Shown here: positions 56,492 to 64,000 of the stretch, one piece after another | Position numbering within the stretch: the first letter of the stretch is position 1 | How the letters are laid out: each line of letters opens with the position of its first letter | Source of the DNA: Heracleum sosnowskyi | Lineage: Eukaryota > Streptophyta > Magnoliopsida > Apiales > Apiaceae | Assembly (NCBI GenBank): GCA_030848705.1 | Contig: CM061244.1 | Coordinates: forward strand, 52,927,190-52,991,189 | Length of the DNA: 64,000 nt | Direction: 5' to 3' | Position numbers and translations under genes: made by a program | The notes under the pieces: generated by a model | Databases searched by the model: none | Told to the model about the DNA's origin: nothing | Seen by the model: the letters and a program-made list of their open reading frames with translations, nothing else

Positions 56492-57742
56492 AGATTCCAT
56501 GATCACTTTAGTTCTTAGATTGTAGACTCTGAATGCTTTAGTTGATAGTGGGTATCCAACGAAAATTCCTTCATCAGCTTTTAAGTCAAACTTGGTCAAT
56601 TGTTCAGGATGAGTTTTCAACACAAAACACTTGCATCCAAAAATATGAAAATATTTCAAATTTGGCTTCTTATTTTTCATCATCTCATATGGTGTTTTGC
56701 CATGCTTGTTGATCAGTGTAGCATTTTGAGTAAAACAAGCTGTTTGAACAGCTTCTGCCCAGAAATAAGTTGGCAATTTTGCTTCATCAAGCATTGTTCT
56801 GGCAGCTTCGATTAGGGTTCTGTTCTTTCTTTCAACTACACCGTTTTGCTGTGGAGTTCCAGGTGCAGAAAATTCTTGCTTCACTCCTCTTTCCTTGCAG
56901 AAAGCTTCCATTTCAGAATTTCTGAATTCAGTACCATTATCACTTCTTAGAATTTTCACTTTGTACTGTGATCCTTTGTCCAATAGCTTCACATGATCCA
57001 TTAGAATTGAGGCAGTTTCATCCTTCTTTGCTAAGAAATACACCCATGTGTACCTAGTGTACTCATCAACAATAACTAGAGCATATTTCTTTCTGCCCAA
57101 TGACATTATATTTACTGGACCAAAAAGATCAACATGTAGAAGATGATAAGGTTCCACAACTGAAGATTCAGATTTACTCTTGAAAGATGACTTCCTTTGC
57201 TTGGCCTTTTGACAAGAATCACACAGACCATCTAAGCTGAGTATTGACTTTGGAAGTCCCCTTACAAGATCTTTTCGAATCAGCTCATTGATGTTGTTCA
57301 AGTTTAGGTGAGAGAGCTTCTTATGCCATTTCCAACTCTCTTCACTAGACATTCTTGCTGATAGACACACAGTTTTTCCTTCAGAGTTTGTTACCAAACT
57401 TTCTTCATAGATGTTATTGTGCATGTGTCCAACTAGAACAACTTTCCCTATAGATTTGCTGATAACTTCAAAATGTTCAGTATGAAAATCTACATGGTAT
57501 CCTCTGTCACAGATTTGACTCACAGAAAGCAGATCATGCTTGAGTCCTGAGACAAGAGCTACATTTGTAATGATGACACTTCCAAGATTGATATTGCCAT
57601 ATCCCAGAGTATGTCCTATGTTGCCATCTCCATAGGAAACTTTTGGGCCAGCTTTTTCCTCAAAACCTGATAGCAGGCCTTTATTTCCAGTCATATGTCC
57701 TGAGCATCCACTGTCCAAGATAAGAGTGCTCTCTTTTATGCC
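56492..57742 (-). CDS. pol: Element C pol, 5' part (PR and INT core), cut by B
   Basis: Begins after TGATTACAG with GGC ATA AAA, phase 0 with the gag exon. Protease LDSGCSGHMTGN; the Arg of SRHMTG is Gly here and in D. Integrase: WHKKLSHLNLNNI, CDSCQKAKQ, then HVDLFGPV, LRSDNGTEF and NGVVERKN. The chain is interrupted at ATGGAATCT by B's insertion and continues at 43370. This part has no stop or frameshift. Confidence 0.85.
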
Positions 57743-58774
57743 CTGTAATCACAAACAATCACTGAGTGTTAGATTTAAGGATCCAGACTTGCTTGGATCC
57801 TTTGGCTTTCTTAACATTGTTAGCTTTTGCAGCGGAATCACTATCAACAGAGTTTAAACTAACATTGTCAGACTTTACACTTGCAGAGTTTGCTCTAACC
57901 CATTTCAAGTTGGGTTTTAGCTCATAATAGTTGTGATAAATAGCATGATACTCTTGCAAGTATAAATGGAATGCCAAGTGCTCCCACAGTGTGTGCATAA
58001 AGTCTGTGGTCTAACCCTAACATAATCATTCTTTACTCTAGATGTGGAGGGTAAAGAGTTAATATCTTTGTTCTTCTTGCAAAACCTGGCAAGATGGTTA
58101 GTACTACCACAACTATGACATGTTTTTCTAGGAGCAGCAGAATTAGGCAGATAATCATTTCTTTTATTAATGCCTACTTTTCCATTCCTATTCTTCTTAA
58201 ACATTTTCTGTTTGTTGACAGACTTTACTTCTTTGAGCTTATGTTTGAATTGTTTTTCTGTCATCAAACCAACATTAACCTGTTTATCACAGATTTTTAC
58301 TGGTTCTTTAACAGCTTCTATCTCAACTACAGACTTTAGCTTACTGGATTCAGGAACAAATTTCACAGGTTTAAGTTGTGGTTTCACTTTAACTTTATCT
58401 TTAAACCTAAGTTCATCTTTCTCACAGTAACCTAAACCTACAGTATCTGTCTGAAAAACCTGATGTGTGTCTTTTCCAGAATTTGTCCAGGTTTTAATTA
58501 CTTTCCTCTCTTTTTCCAACTCAGATTCTATTTCCCTATATCTTTTAAGCAACTCCTGTTCAACATAAACAGCATCATCTCTCTCCTTTTGAACTTGTTG
58601 CATGTTAACAAGTTTCTCTTCAAGAAATTTATTCCTCTCTTTAAGACCTAGATTCTCAGATTTAATTCTTTCATTTTCTAAAGTCTGATCCCTATAACTA
58701 ACATGTATGCTTTTAAGATAAATTCTTAATTCAGATATATTATCAGTATCATAAGCATAAGTTGTTAGGGGTAC
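57743..58774 (-). other. Proposed gag intron of element C
   Basis: 1032 bp on the minus strand, from GTACCCC (after AAG) to TTGTTTGTGATTACAG (before GGC). Element D reads straight from AAAATAAG to GGCATAAAAGAGAGC. The intron also encodes the long-Gag tail: a coiled coil, knuckles CHSCGSTNHLARFC and CTHCGSTWHSIYTC, and the end VWILKSNTQ with TGA 19 bases before the last G. A one-base change after the last knuckle (near 57950) puts the final 65 codons out of frame in this copy. Confidence 0.8.
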
Positions 58775-60016
58775 CTTGTTTCCAGATGACTCAGCTTCAT
58801 CTTTAACAGTTGCCATGAGAGCATAATTGACTCCATCATTTGAGTCTGAAGTGTCTGCCCAGTCCTTGCCTTTTGTGATGAGTGCTTTCTTAGATTTTCC
58901 TTTCTTACATTCTGGAGCATAATGACCCATCTCTTTACACTTGTAGCACTGGATCTCAGACTTGTCTTTCTTTCCAGACTTGGTATATTTTCCATCAGAC
59001 TTTCTGAAATTTCTCTTATCAGAATTTGAATCTTTCCTTGAGAATCTCTTTCCTTTCTTGAAGTTCTTGAATCCCATCTTCTTGAAGGTCTTCACCATTA
59101 AAGCAGCCATTCTCATCATCTCTTCTTCATCATCCTCAGAATCAGAAGCTTCATCATCAGTGTTTGAGCCATCATCAGAGTTTGATGACTCACTGTCAGA
59201 TTTAATGACTAAAGCCTTTCCTTTGGTTTTCTTTCTTGATGATTCCTTCTTGACAGGCTTTTCTTCAACTTTAAGAGCAACAGATTTTGTCTTCTTTCCA
59301 GATCTTTTGTTTCTCTGTTCTATTTCAAGTTCATGAGTTTTAAGCAACCCATAGATTTCATCAAGATCTGTATCTGCAAGATCATAATTGTCTCTAATTG
59401 TTGTTGCCTTTAAATCCCATCTTTCAGGTAGGGATAGAAGAAACTTGAGATTTGACTCTTCAAGTTCATATTCTTTATCAACCAGAGACAAATCATTCAA
59501 CAATTTACAAAATCTGTCATATGTATCTGTCAAACTTTCATCAGATCTAGAGTCAAAGTGTTCATACTCCTGTGTTAGAATAGTCTTCCTGTTTTTCTTT
59601 ATAGCACTTGTTCCTTGACACCTGACTTCCAAAGCATCCCAAATCTCTTTGGCAGTCTTGCAGCCAATCACTCTGTTAGACATGACATTATCTAAGGCAC
59701 TGTGTAGTAGATGTCTAACCTTTGCATCCTTTGCAATTGATGAGATGTCTTCAGGAGTCAAATCTTTCTTCTCTTTTGGAACAGTCTTTTGTTCTTGCCC
59801 AGTAACAACAGGAGACAATTTAGTTGGCATATGAGGACCATCATTGATTCTATCAAGGTATTCTGGATCTGTGGCTTCCAAAAACATGGTCATCTTCACC
59901 TTCCATATTGGATATTCACTTGGTCTGAGAATTGGAACCCTTATAGTCTCATATCGACTCACAGAAGTGGGTTGAACCTTCTGAACATTAGAACCTTCCT
60001 GAGAGTTGTTAGTCAT
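58775..60016 (-). CDS. gag: Element C gag, first exon
   Basis: ATG at 60016; 414 codons to the splice-like AAG|GTA. The copia Gag fold starts with YPIWKVKMTMFLEATDPEYLDR (near 35) and EIWDALEVRCQGTSA (near 120). A Lys-rich and then Ser/Asp-rich segment follows (SDDGSNTDDEASDSEDDEEE), then Lys-rich FKKMGFKNFKKGKRFSRKD, the CCHC knuckle CYKCKEMGHYAPEC and the acidic SNDGVNYALMA. The gag frame continues in unspliced RNA to 57917. About 90 percent identical to D by eye. Confidence 0.85.
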
Positions 60017-60065
60017 GATTATACTTGTGTTTGGATCGATAAACTGTATATACTAATCAGCCTTG

Positions 60066-60077
60066 GCTCTGATACCA
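60066..60077 (-). other. Primer-binding site of element C
   Basis: On the minus strand, TGGTATCAGAGC two bases after the LTR end; a perfect match to the usual initiator Met-tRNA complement. Confidence 0.95.
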
Positions 60078-60079
60078 AT

Positions 60080-60574
60080 TGTTAGGCCGAATACACAATA
60101 TATAATCAATATAAGTATGATAATAACAATTGAGAACACTGTTTCTGAATCAACAACTGAATTATATAAATAATTCTTCTCTTAGTGATGTTAAAGAATC
60201 ACAGAGAGCTGCTAGGTTACAAGAATAATATATTCAGTATTCGCATCCCTTTTAGGGTTAACCTATCTGTGTTTATATAATACACAGCTACATAATCAAT
60301 CTCTAATTGATATTCCTATAAATCAGCTATACAAATTATATCAAATTAGGATTGCTTCTGTCTTCTGTTCCGTTTCCTTAACTGTCTCAATATATCTTGC
60401 TTCTTTCCATCTTCAAGATATATTGCTTCTAGAATCTTTATATCAGCACCGACAGCTAAGGTAAACTTTTCTCCCCGTCAGACTTTAATAATCTCTGACT
60501 GGCTTCCAGTAAACTCTGATGAGTACCTGGTACTTAAACACTGATAAAACAATCATTAGCAATTATATCTAACA
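60080..60574 (-). mobile_element. 5' LTR of element C
   Basis: 495 bp, TGTTAGATATAATTGC to GGCCTAACA on the minus strand. TATATAAA is at 60272-60279. Words CAGAGTTTA and AGTCTGAC lie in its first 120 bp, as in G and D. Confidence 0.9.
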
Positions 60575-60579
60575 TTAGT

Positions 60580-60948
60580 CTTGAGAGAAAAGAGGGTTTC
60601 TTGCCTTAGTGAATTTTTGGAGAAAGATAGAAGAAAATGAGTTGAGAGTAAAATTTAATTTATACTCCCCCCAAAATAATTCACTAATTAAATTAGAATA
60701 ATTGGAAGAAATTATCTGATTTGGCAAGAAAGTAACAGTTTAAGGATAATGGAGTGAAAAGTAAAGTCACGAATTTATTGTAATTACTCACACGTACTAT
60801 ACGCAGTTAACTACGGATAATATTGTGACTTTAATGGTCACGATTAAACTAAAATATCTACGGATAGAATTCTACCTTGGGATTTGATATCCGTAGAGGT
60901 GTAAAACTATATTCGTAGAAGAAAAAATCCAGTGTCAGAAATGACCAT
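60580..60948 (-). other. Element E spacer upstream of its ORF3
   Basis: On the minus strand this runs into the ORF3 ATG at 35686 once C is removed. It contains TTTTGGGGGGAGTATAAAT (60661-60674), matching the purine tract upstream of B's ORF3, and a CTCTTTTCTCTC leader. Words ATCTACGGATAG, TATCCGTAGA and CTACGGATAA occur at 60815-60900. No gene. Confidence 0.65.
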
Positions 60949-61263
60949 TGTAACACCCCTAGATCCGGGGTCTGAGATCCAGGTTGTCACTACCACATAA
61001 ATTCCCAATTTACAATGCTTACCACGAGTTAATAACTATCACATACCATGACCCCTCCAAGTTATTACATCACACAGATTATAGTCTCAGAAACAATAAT
61101 TAACATTACCATAGAGTTATCAAATCCATCCAATTTAAATTATTACAGACCCAATGTTATCCTTCCACAAGTTAGTTACCGATAGAGTCTCTACTTGAAA
61201 CAATATCGGAACCAAAATGTTTGCTTGATTTAAAAGTCTTACATAAGTCATACTTAAATATAA
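60949..61263 (-). mobile_element. LTR end J, related to K1/K2, cut by element D
   Basis: Begins TGTAACACCCCTAGATCCGGGG; on the other strand this is an LTR end like that of K1/K2 (CCGGATTTGGGGCTGTTACA). It also shares the AGTCTCAGAAAC stretch found near the end of K1/K2. It is in the orientation opposite to K1 and K2. D interrupts it at 61264, so its other end is outside the window. Confidence 0.65.
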
Positions 61264-61756
61264 TGTTAGATATAATTACTGACGTTTGTTCATCAGTGTT
61301 TAAGCAACAGGTGATCATCAGAGTTTACATTGAAGCCAGTCAGAGTTTGTTAAAGTCTGACTTGGTGATAGTTGAATTAGCTGTCGGTGCTGAATTGAAT
61401 ATTCTAGAAGCAATATATTCTGAAGATGGAAGGAAGCAGAATATATTGATACAGCTAAGGAAACGGAATAGAAGATAAGAAGCAATCCTTAATTGATAGT
61501 AATTGTATAGCTAATTTATAGGAGTATCAATTAGATAAGGATTGTGTAACTGTGTACTATATAAACACAGATAGGTTATCCCTAGAAGGGATGCGAACAT
61601 AGAATTATTATTCTTGTAACCTAGTAGCTCTTTGTGATTCATTAACATCATAAAGAGAGAAGCTGTTAATATAATTACAGTTTATTGATTCATAAACAGT
61701 GTTCTTGATTATTGTTATTCTCATATATATTTGATTATACTGTATTCGGCCTAACA
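61264..61756 (+). mobile_element. 5' LTR of element D
   Basis: 493 bp, TGTTAGATATAATTACTGAC to GGCCTAACA, same family as G and C. TATATAAA is at 61558-61565. The left flank is TATAA; its partner lies beyond the window. Confidence 0.9.
61558..61565 (+). promoter_or_regulatory. TATA box in D LTR
   Basis: TATATAAA followed by CACAG, in the same position as in G and C. Confidence 0.5.
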
Positions 61757-61758
61757 AT

Positions 61759-61770
61759 TGGTATCAAAGC
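61759..61770 (+). other. Primer-binding site of element D
   Basis: TGGTATCAAAGC, one base off the usual TGGTATCAGAGC. Bases 61771-61819 are the leader. Confidence 0.85.
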
Positions 61771-61819
61771 CTAGGTTGTTTAATATATACAGTTTTACGA
61801 TTCAAACACAGTAATAATC

Positions 61820-64000
61820 ATGTCTGAAGAAAATCAAACTCCTCCCAAGGTTGAACAGGTTAAACCTAATTCTGTGAGTCGATATGAAACAATCAGGGTT
61901 CCAATTCTCAGGCCAGTGGAGTATCCAATTTGGAAGGTGAAGATGACCATGTTTCTGGAGGCTACAGATCCAGAATATCTTGACAGAATCAATGATGGTC
62001 CTCATATGCCGACTAAATTGTCTCCTGTTGTTGATGGTCAAGAACAAAAGACTGTTCCAAAGGAAAAGAAAGATATGACTCCTGAGGACATCTCATCAAT
62101 TGCAAAGGATGCAAAAGTTAGACATCTACTCCACAGTGCTTTAGACAATGTTATGTCTAACAGAGTAATTGGCTGTAAAACTGCCAAGGAGATATGGGAT
62201 GCTTTAGAAGTCAGGTGTCAAGGAACCAGTGCTATAAAGAAGAACAGGAGAACAATACTCACTCAGGAGTATGAGCACTTTGATTCAAGAACCAATGAAA
62301 CCTTGACTGAGACATATGACAGATTCTGTAAACTGCTGAATGATTTATCTCTAGTTGATAAAGAATATGATCTTGAAGAATCAAATCTCAAATTTCTCTT
62401 ATCTTTACCTGAAAGATGGGATTTGAAGACAACAACTATAAGAGATAATTACGAACTTGCTGAAACTGAACTTGATGAGATTTATGGGTTACTGAAAACT
62501 CATGAATTGGAAATAGAACAAAGAAACAAAAGATCAAGCAAGAAGACAAAATCTGTTGCTCTCAAAGTTGAGGAGAAGCCTATCAAGAAGGAATCATCAA
62601 AGAAGAAAGCCAAGGGAAAGGCTTTAGTCATTAAATCTGAAAGTGAGTCATCAAACTCTGATGATGACTCAAACTCTGATGAAGCTTCTGACTCTGATGA
62701 TGATGAAGAACGGATGATGCAAATGGCTGCATTGATGGTGAAGACCTTCAAGAAGATGGGATTCAAGAACTTCAAGAAAGGAAAGAGATTCTCAAGGAAA
62801 GATTCAAGCTCTGAAAGGAAAAGTTTTAGAAAGTCTGATGGAAGGGAGACCAAGTCTGGCAAGAAGAATAAATCTGAAATCCAGTGCTACAAGTGTAAGG
62901 AGATGGGTCACTATACCCCAGAGTGCAAGAAAGGAAAATCTGAAAAAGCACTTATCTCTAAAGGCAAAGACTGGGCAGATACTTCAGACTCTGATGATGG
63001 AGTAAATTATGCTCTTATGGCAACTATCAAAGATGAGACTGAATCATCTGAAAATAAGGGCATAAAAGAGAGCACCCTTATCTTGGACAGTGGATGCTCA
63101 GGACACATGACTGGAAATAAAGCCCTGCTATCAGATTTTGAGGAGAAGGCTGGCCCAAAAGTTTCCTATGGAGATGGCAACATAGGACGTACTATGGGAT
63201 ATGGCAATATCAATCTTGGAAGTGTCATCATCACAAATGTAGCTCTAGTCTCAGGACTCAAGCATAATCTGCTATCTGTGAGTCAAATCTGTGACAGAGG
63301 AAACCATGTAGATTTTCATACTGAACACTGTGAAGTTATCAGTAAATCTACTGGAAAGGTTGTTCTAGTTGGACACAGGCGCAACAACATTTATGAAGCA
63401 AGTTTGGTAACAAACTCTGATGGAAAAACAGTGTGTTTGTCTGCAAGAATGTCAAATGAAGAGAGTTGGAAATGGCATAAGAAGCTCTCTCATCTCAATT
63501 TGAACAACATCAATGAACTAATAAGAAAGGATCTTGTAAGGGGACTTCCAAAATCGATACTCAGTCTAGATGGCCTATGTGATTCTTGTCAAAAGGCCAA
63601 GCAAAGGAAGTCATCTTTCAAGAGCAAATCTGAATCTTCAGTAGTGGAACCTTATCATCTTCTACATGTTGATCTCTTTGGACCAGTGAATGTGATGTCA
63701 ATGGGCAGAAAGAAATATGCTCTAGTAATTGTTGATGAATATACTAGATATACATGGGTGTATTTCTTATCAAAGAAGGATGAAACTGCTCAAACTCTGA
63801 TGGATCATGTAAATCTACTGGACAAAGGATCACAGTACAAAGTCAAAATAATAAGGAGTGATAATGGAACTGAATTCAGAAACTCAATCATGGAAGCTTT
63901 CTGCAAGGAAAGAGGAGTGAAACAAGAATATTCTGCACCTGGAACTCCACAACAAAATGGTGTAGTTGAAAGAAAGAACAGAACTCTAATTGAAGCTGCC
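61820..64000 (+). CDS. gag-pol: Element D gag-pol as one continuous frame (intronless), runs off the window
   Basis: ATG at 61820; 727 codons open to the window end. Gag part (1-413): YPIWKVKMTMFLEATDPEY, EIWDALEVRCQGTSA, Ser/Asp-rich and Lys-rich segments, knuckle CYKCKEMGHYTPEC (about 356-369), and DSDDGVNYALMA. At codon 413 it passes directly from AAAATAAG to GGCATAAAAGAG, the two sides of the intron in C. Pol part: protease LDSGCSGHMTGN; integrase WHKKLSHLNLNNI, CDSCQKAKQ, HVDLFGPV, IRSDNGTEF and NGVVERKN just before the end. There is no stop or frameshift in view. The Gag tail with extra knuckles is missing, so this copy can make only the fused form unless something else supplies long Gag. 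Confidence 0.9.
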   Translation, partial: MSEENQTPPKVEQVKPNSVSRYETIRVPILRPVEYPIWKVKMTMFLEATDPEYLDRINDGPHMPTKLSPVVDGQEQKTVPKEKKDMTPEDISSIAKDAKVRHLLHSALDNVMSNRVIGCKTAKEIWDALEVRCQGTSAIKKNRRTILTQEYEHFDSRTNETLTETYDRFCKLLNDLSLVDKEYDLEESNLKFLLSLPERWDLKTTTIRDNYELAETELDEIYGLLKTHELEIEQRNKRSSKKTKSVALKVEEKPIKKESSKKKAKGKALVIKSESESSNSDDDSNSDEASDSDDDEERMMQMAALMVKTFKKMGFKNFKKGKRFSRKDSSSERKSFRKSDGRETKSGKKNKSEIQCYKCKEMGHYTPECKKGKSEKALISKGKDWADTSDSDDGVNYALMATIKDETESSENKGIKESTLILDSGCSGHMTGNKALLSDFEEKAGPKVSYGDGNIGRTMGYGNINLGSVIITNVALVSGLKHNLLSVSQICDRGNHVDFHTEHCEVISKSTGKVVLVGHRRNNIYEASLVTNSDGKTVCLSARMSNEESWKWHKKLSHLNLNNINELIRKDLVRGLPKSILSLDGLCDSCQKAKQRKSSFKSKSESSVVEPYHLLHVDLFGPVNVMSMGRKKYALVIVDEYTRYTWVYFLSKKDETAQTLMDHVNLLDKGSQYKVKIIRSDNGTEFRNSIMEAFCKERGVKQEYSAPGTPQQNGVVERKNRTLIEAA

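Larger units (their letters stand above)
35722..60574 (-). mobile_element. Element C, SIRE-type copia element, with B nested in it
   Basis: LTRs of 494 and 495 bp bound it, and TTAGT is duplicated at 35717-35721 and 60575-60579. Without B and its 5 bp duplication it is about 11.7 kb. Order on the minus strand: LTR, PBS, gag, pol, spacer, ORF3, polypurine tract, LTR. Pol has one frameshift and one stop, ORF3 one stop, and the gag extension one frameshift, so this copy is not autonomous. It is the same family as G and D. Confidence 0.9.
7276..60948 (-). mobile_element. Element E, oldest host element, split by later insertions
   Basis: Four minus-strand fragments form one element in the right order: pre-ORF3 spacer (60580-60948), ORF3 N-half, ORF3 C-half, polypurine tract and 3' LTR. 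Element C with its TTAGT duplication lies exactly between spacer and ORF3. Element A lies within ORF3. J lies at 60949 in the spacer. All four fragments share the E-specific word (TATCCGTAGA or ATCAACGGATA). Gag and pol of E are not in the window. Confidence 0.75.

Overview
The window holds no recognisable host gene. It is a stack of nested LTR retrotransposons from a flowering plant, most likely a eudicot with a repeat-rich genome; I cannot name the species. Five element groups belong to the SIRE (Sirevirus) lineage of Ty1/copia. The evidence is a PBS matching initiator Met-tRNA, the pol order PR-INT-RT-RNaseH, RT motifs YVDDIIFGST and MSMMGEL..FLGLQV, and a long third ORF (ORF3) between pol and the 3' LTR. 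The other repeats are very long solo LTRs and LTR fragments, probably Ty3/gypsy.

Layout. G (+, 506-3897) is the 3' end of an element with a broken ORF3 and its LTR. L (3939-4521) is an unrelated LTR piece. F (+, 4523-7275) is an ORF3 remnant plus LTR. E (-) is the oldest host. Its 3' LTR is at 7276-8170, the C-terminal half of its ORF3 at 8346-10750, the N-terminal half at 33697-35686, and upstream spacer at 60580-60948. A (+, about 10.7-33.6 kb) sits inside E's ORF3 and carries two solo LTRs, K1 (13608-18220, TSD CGTAC) and K2 (27254-32045, TSD CTTAC). C (-, 35722-60574, TSD TTAGT) sits just upstream of E's ORF3. B (+, 43371-56491, TSD AGATT) is nested in C's pol and is complete, with LTRs differing at one base that I can see. 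J (60949-61263) is a gypsy-type LTR end in E, and D (+, 61264 to beyond the window) is inserted in J.

How the genes work together. In A, B and C the gag frame runs past the CCHC knuckle and acidic motif, through a coiled coil and one or two more zinc knuckles, and stops 11 to 23 bases before a 3' splice-like YAG|G. A 5' splice-like MAG|GTA lies just after the acidic motif. Removing this 1.0-1.2 kb segment would fuse gag to pol in frame, in phase 0. Element D lacks exactly this segment at exactly these borders. The simplest reading is that unspliced RNA gives a long Gag, spliced RNA gives Gag-Pol, and D is a reinserted copy of a spliced RNA.

Other signals cut across the annotation. Each element family has its own short DNA word scattered through LTRs, spacers and coding linkers, in several reading frames and on both strands. 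A hairpin at the LTR 3' end keeps its pairing while its stem sequence changes between families. Copies of the 3' polypurine tract recur in the INT-RT linker and inside ORF3. A's 3' LTR is extended by a copy of E's ORF3 that normally flanks the 5' LTR.
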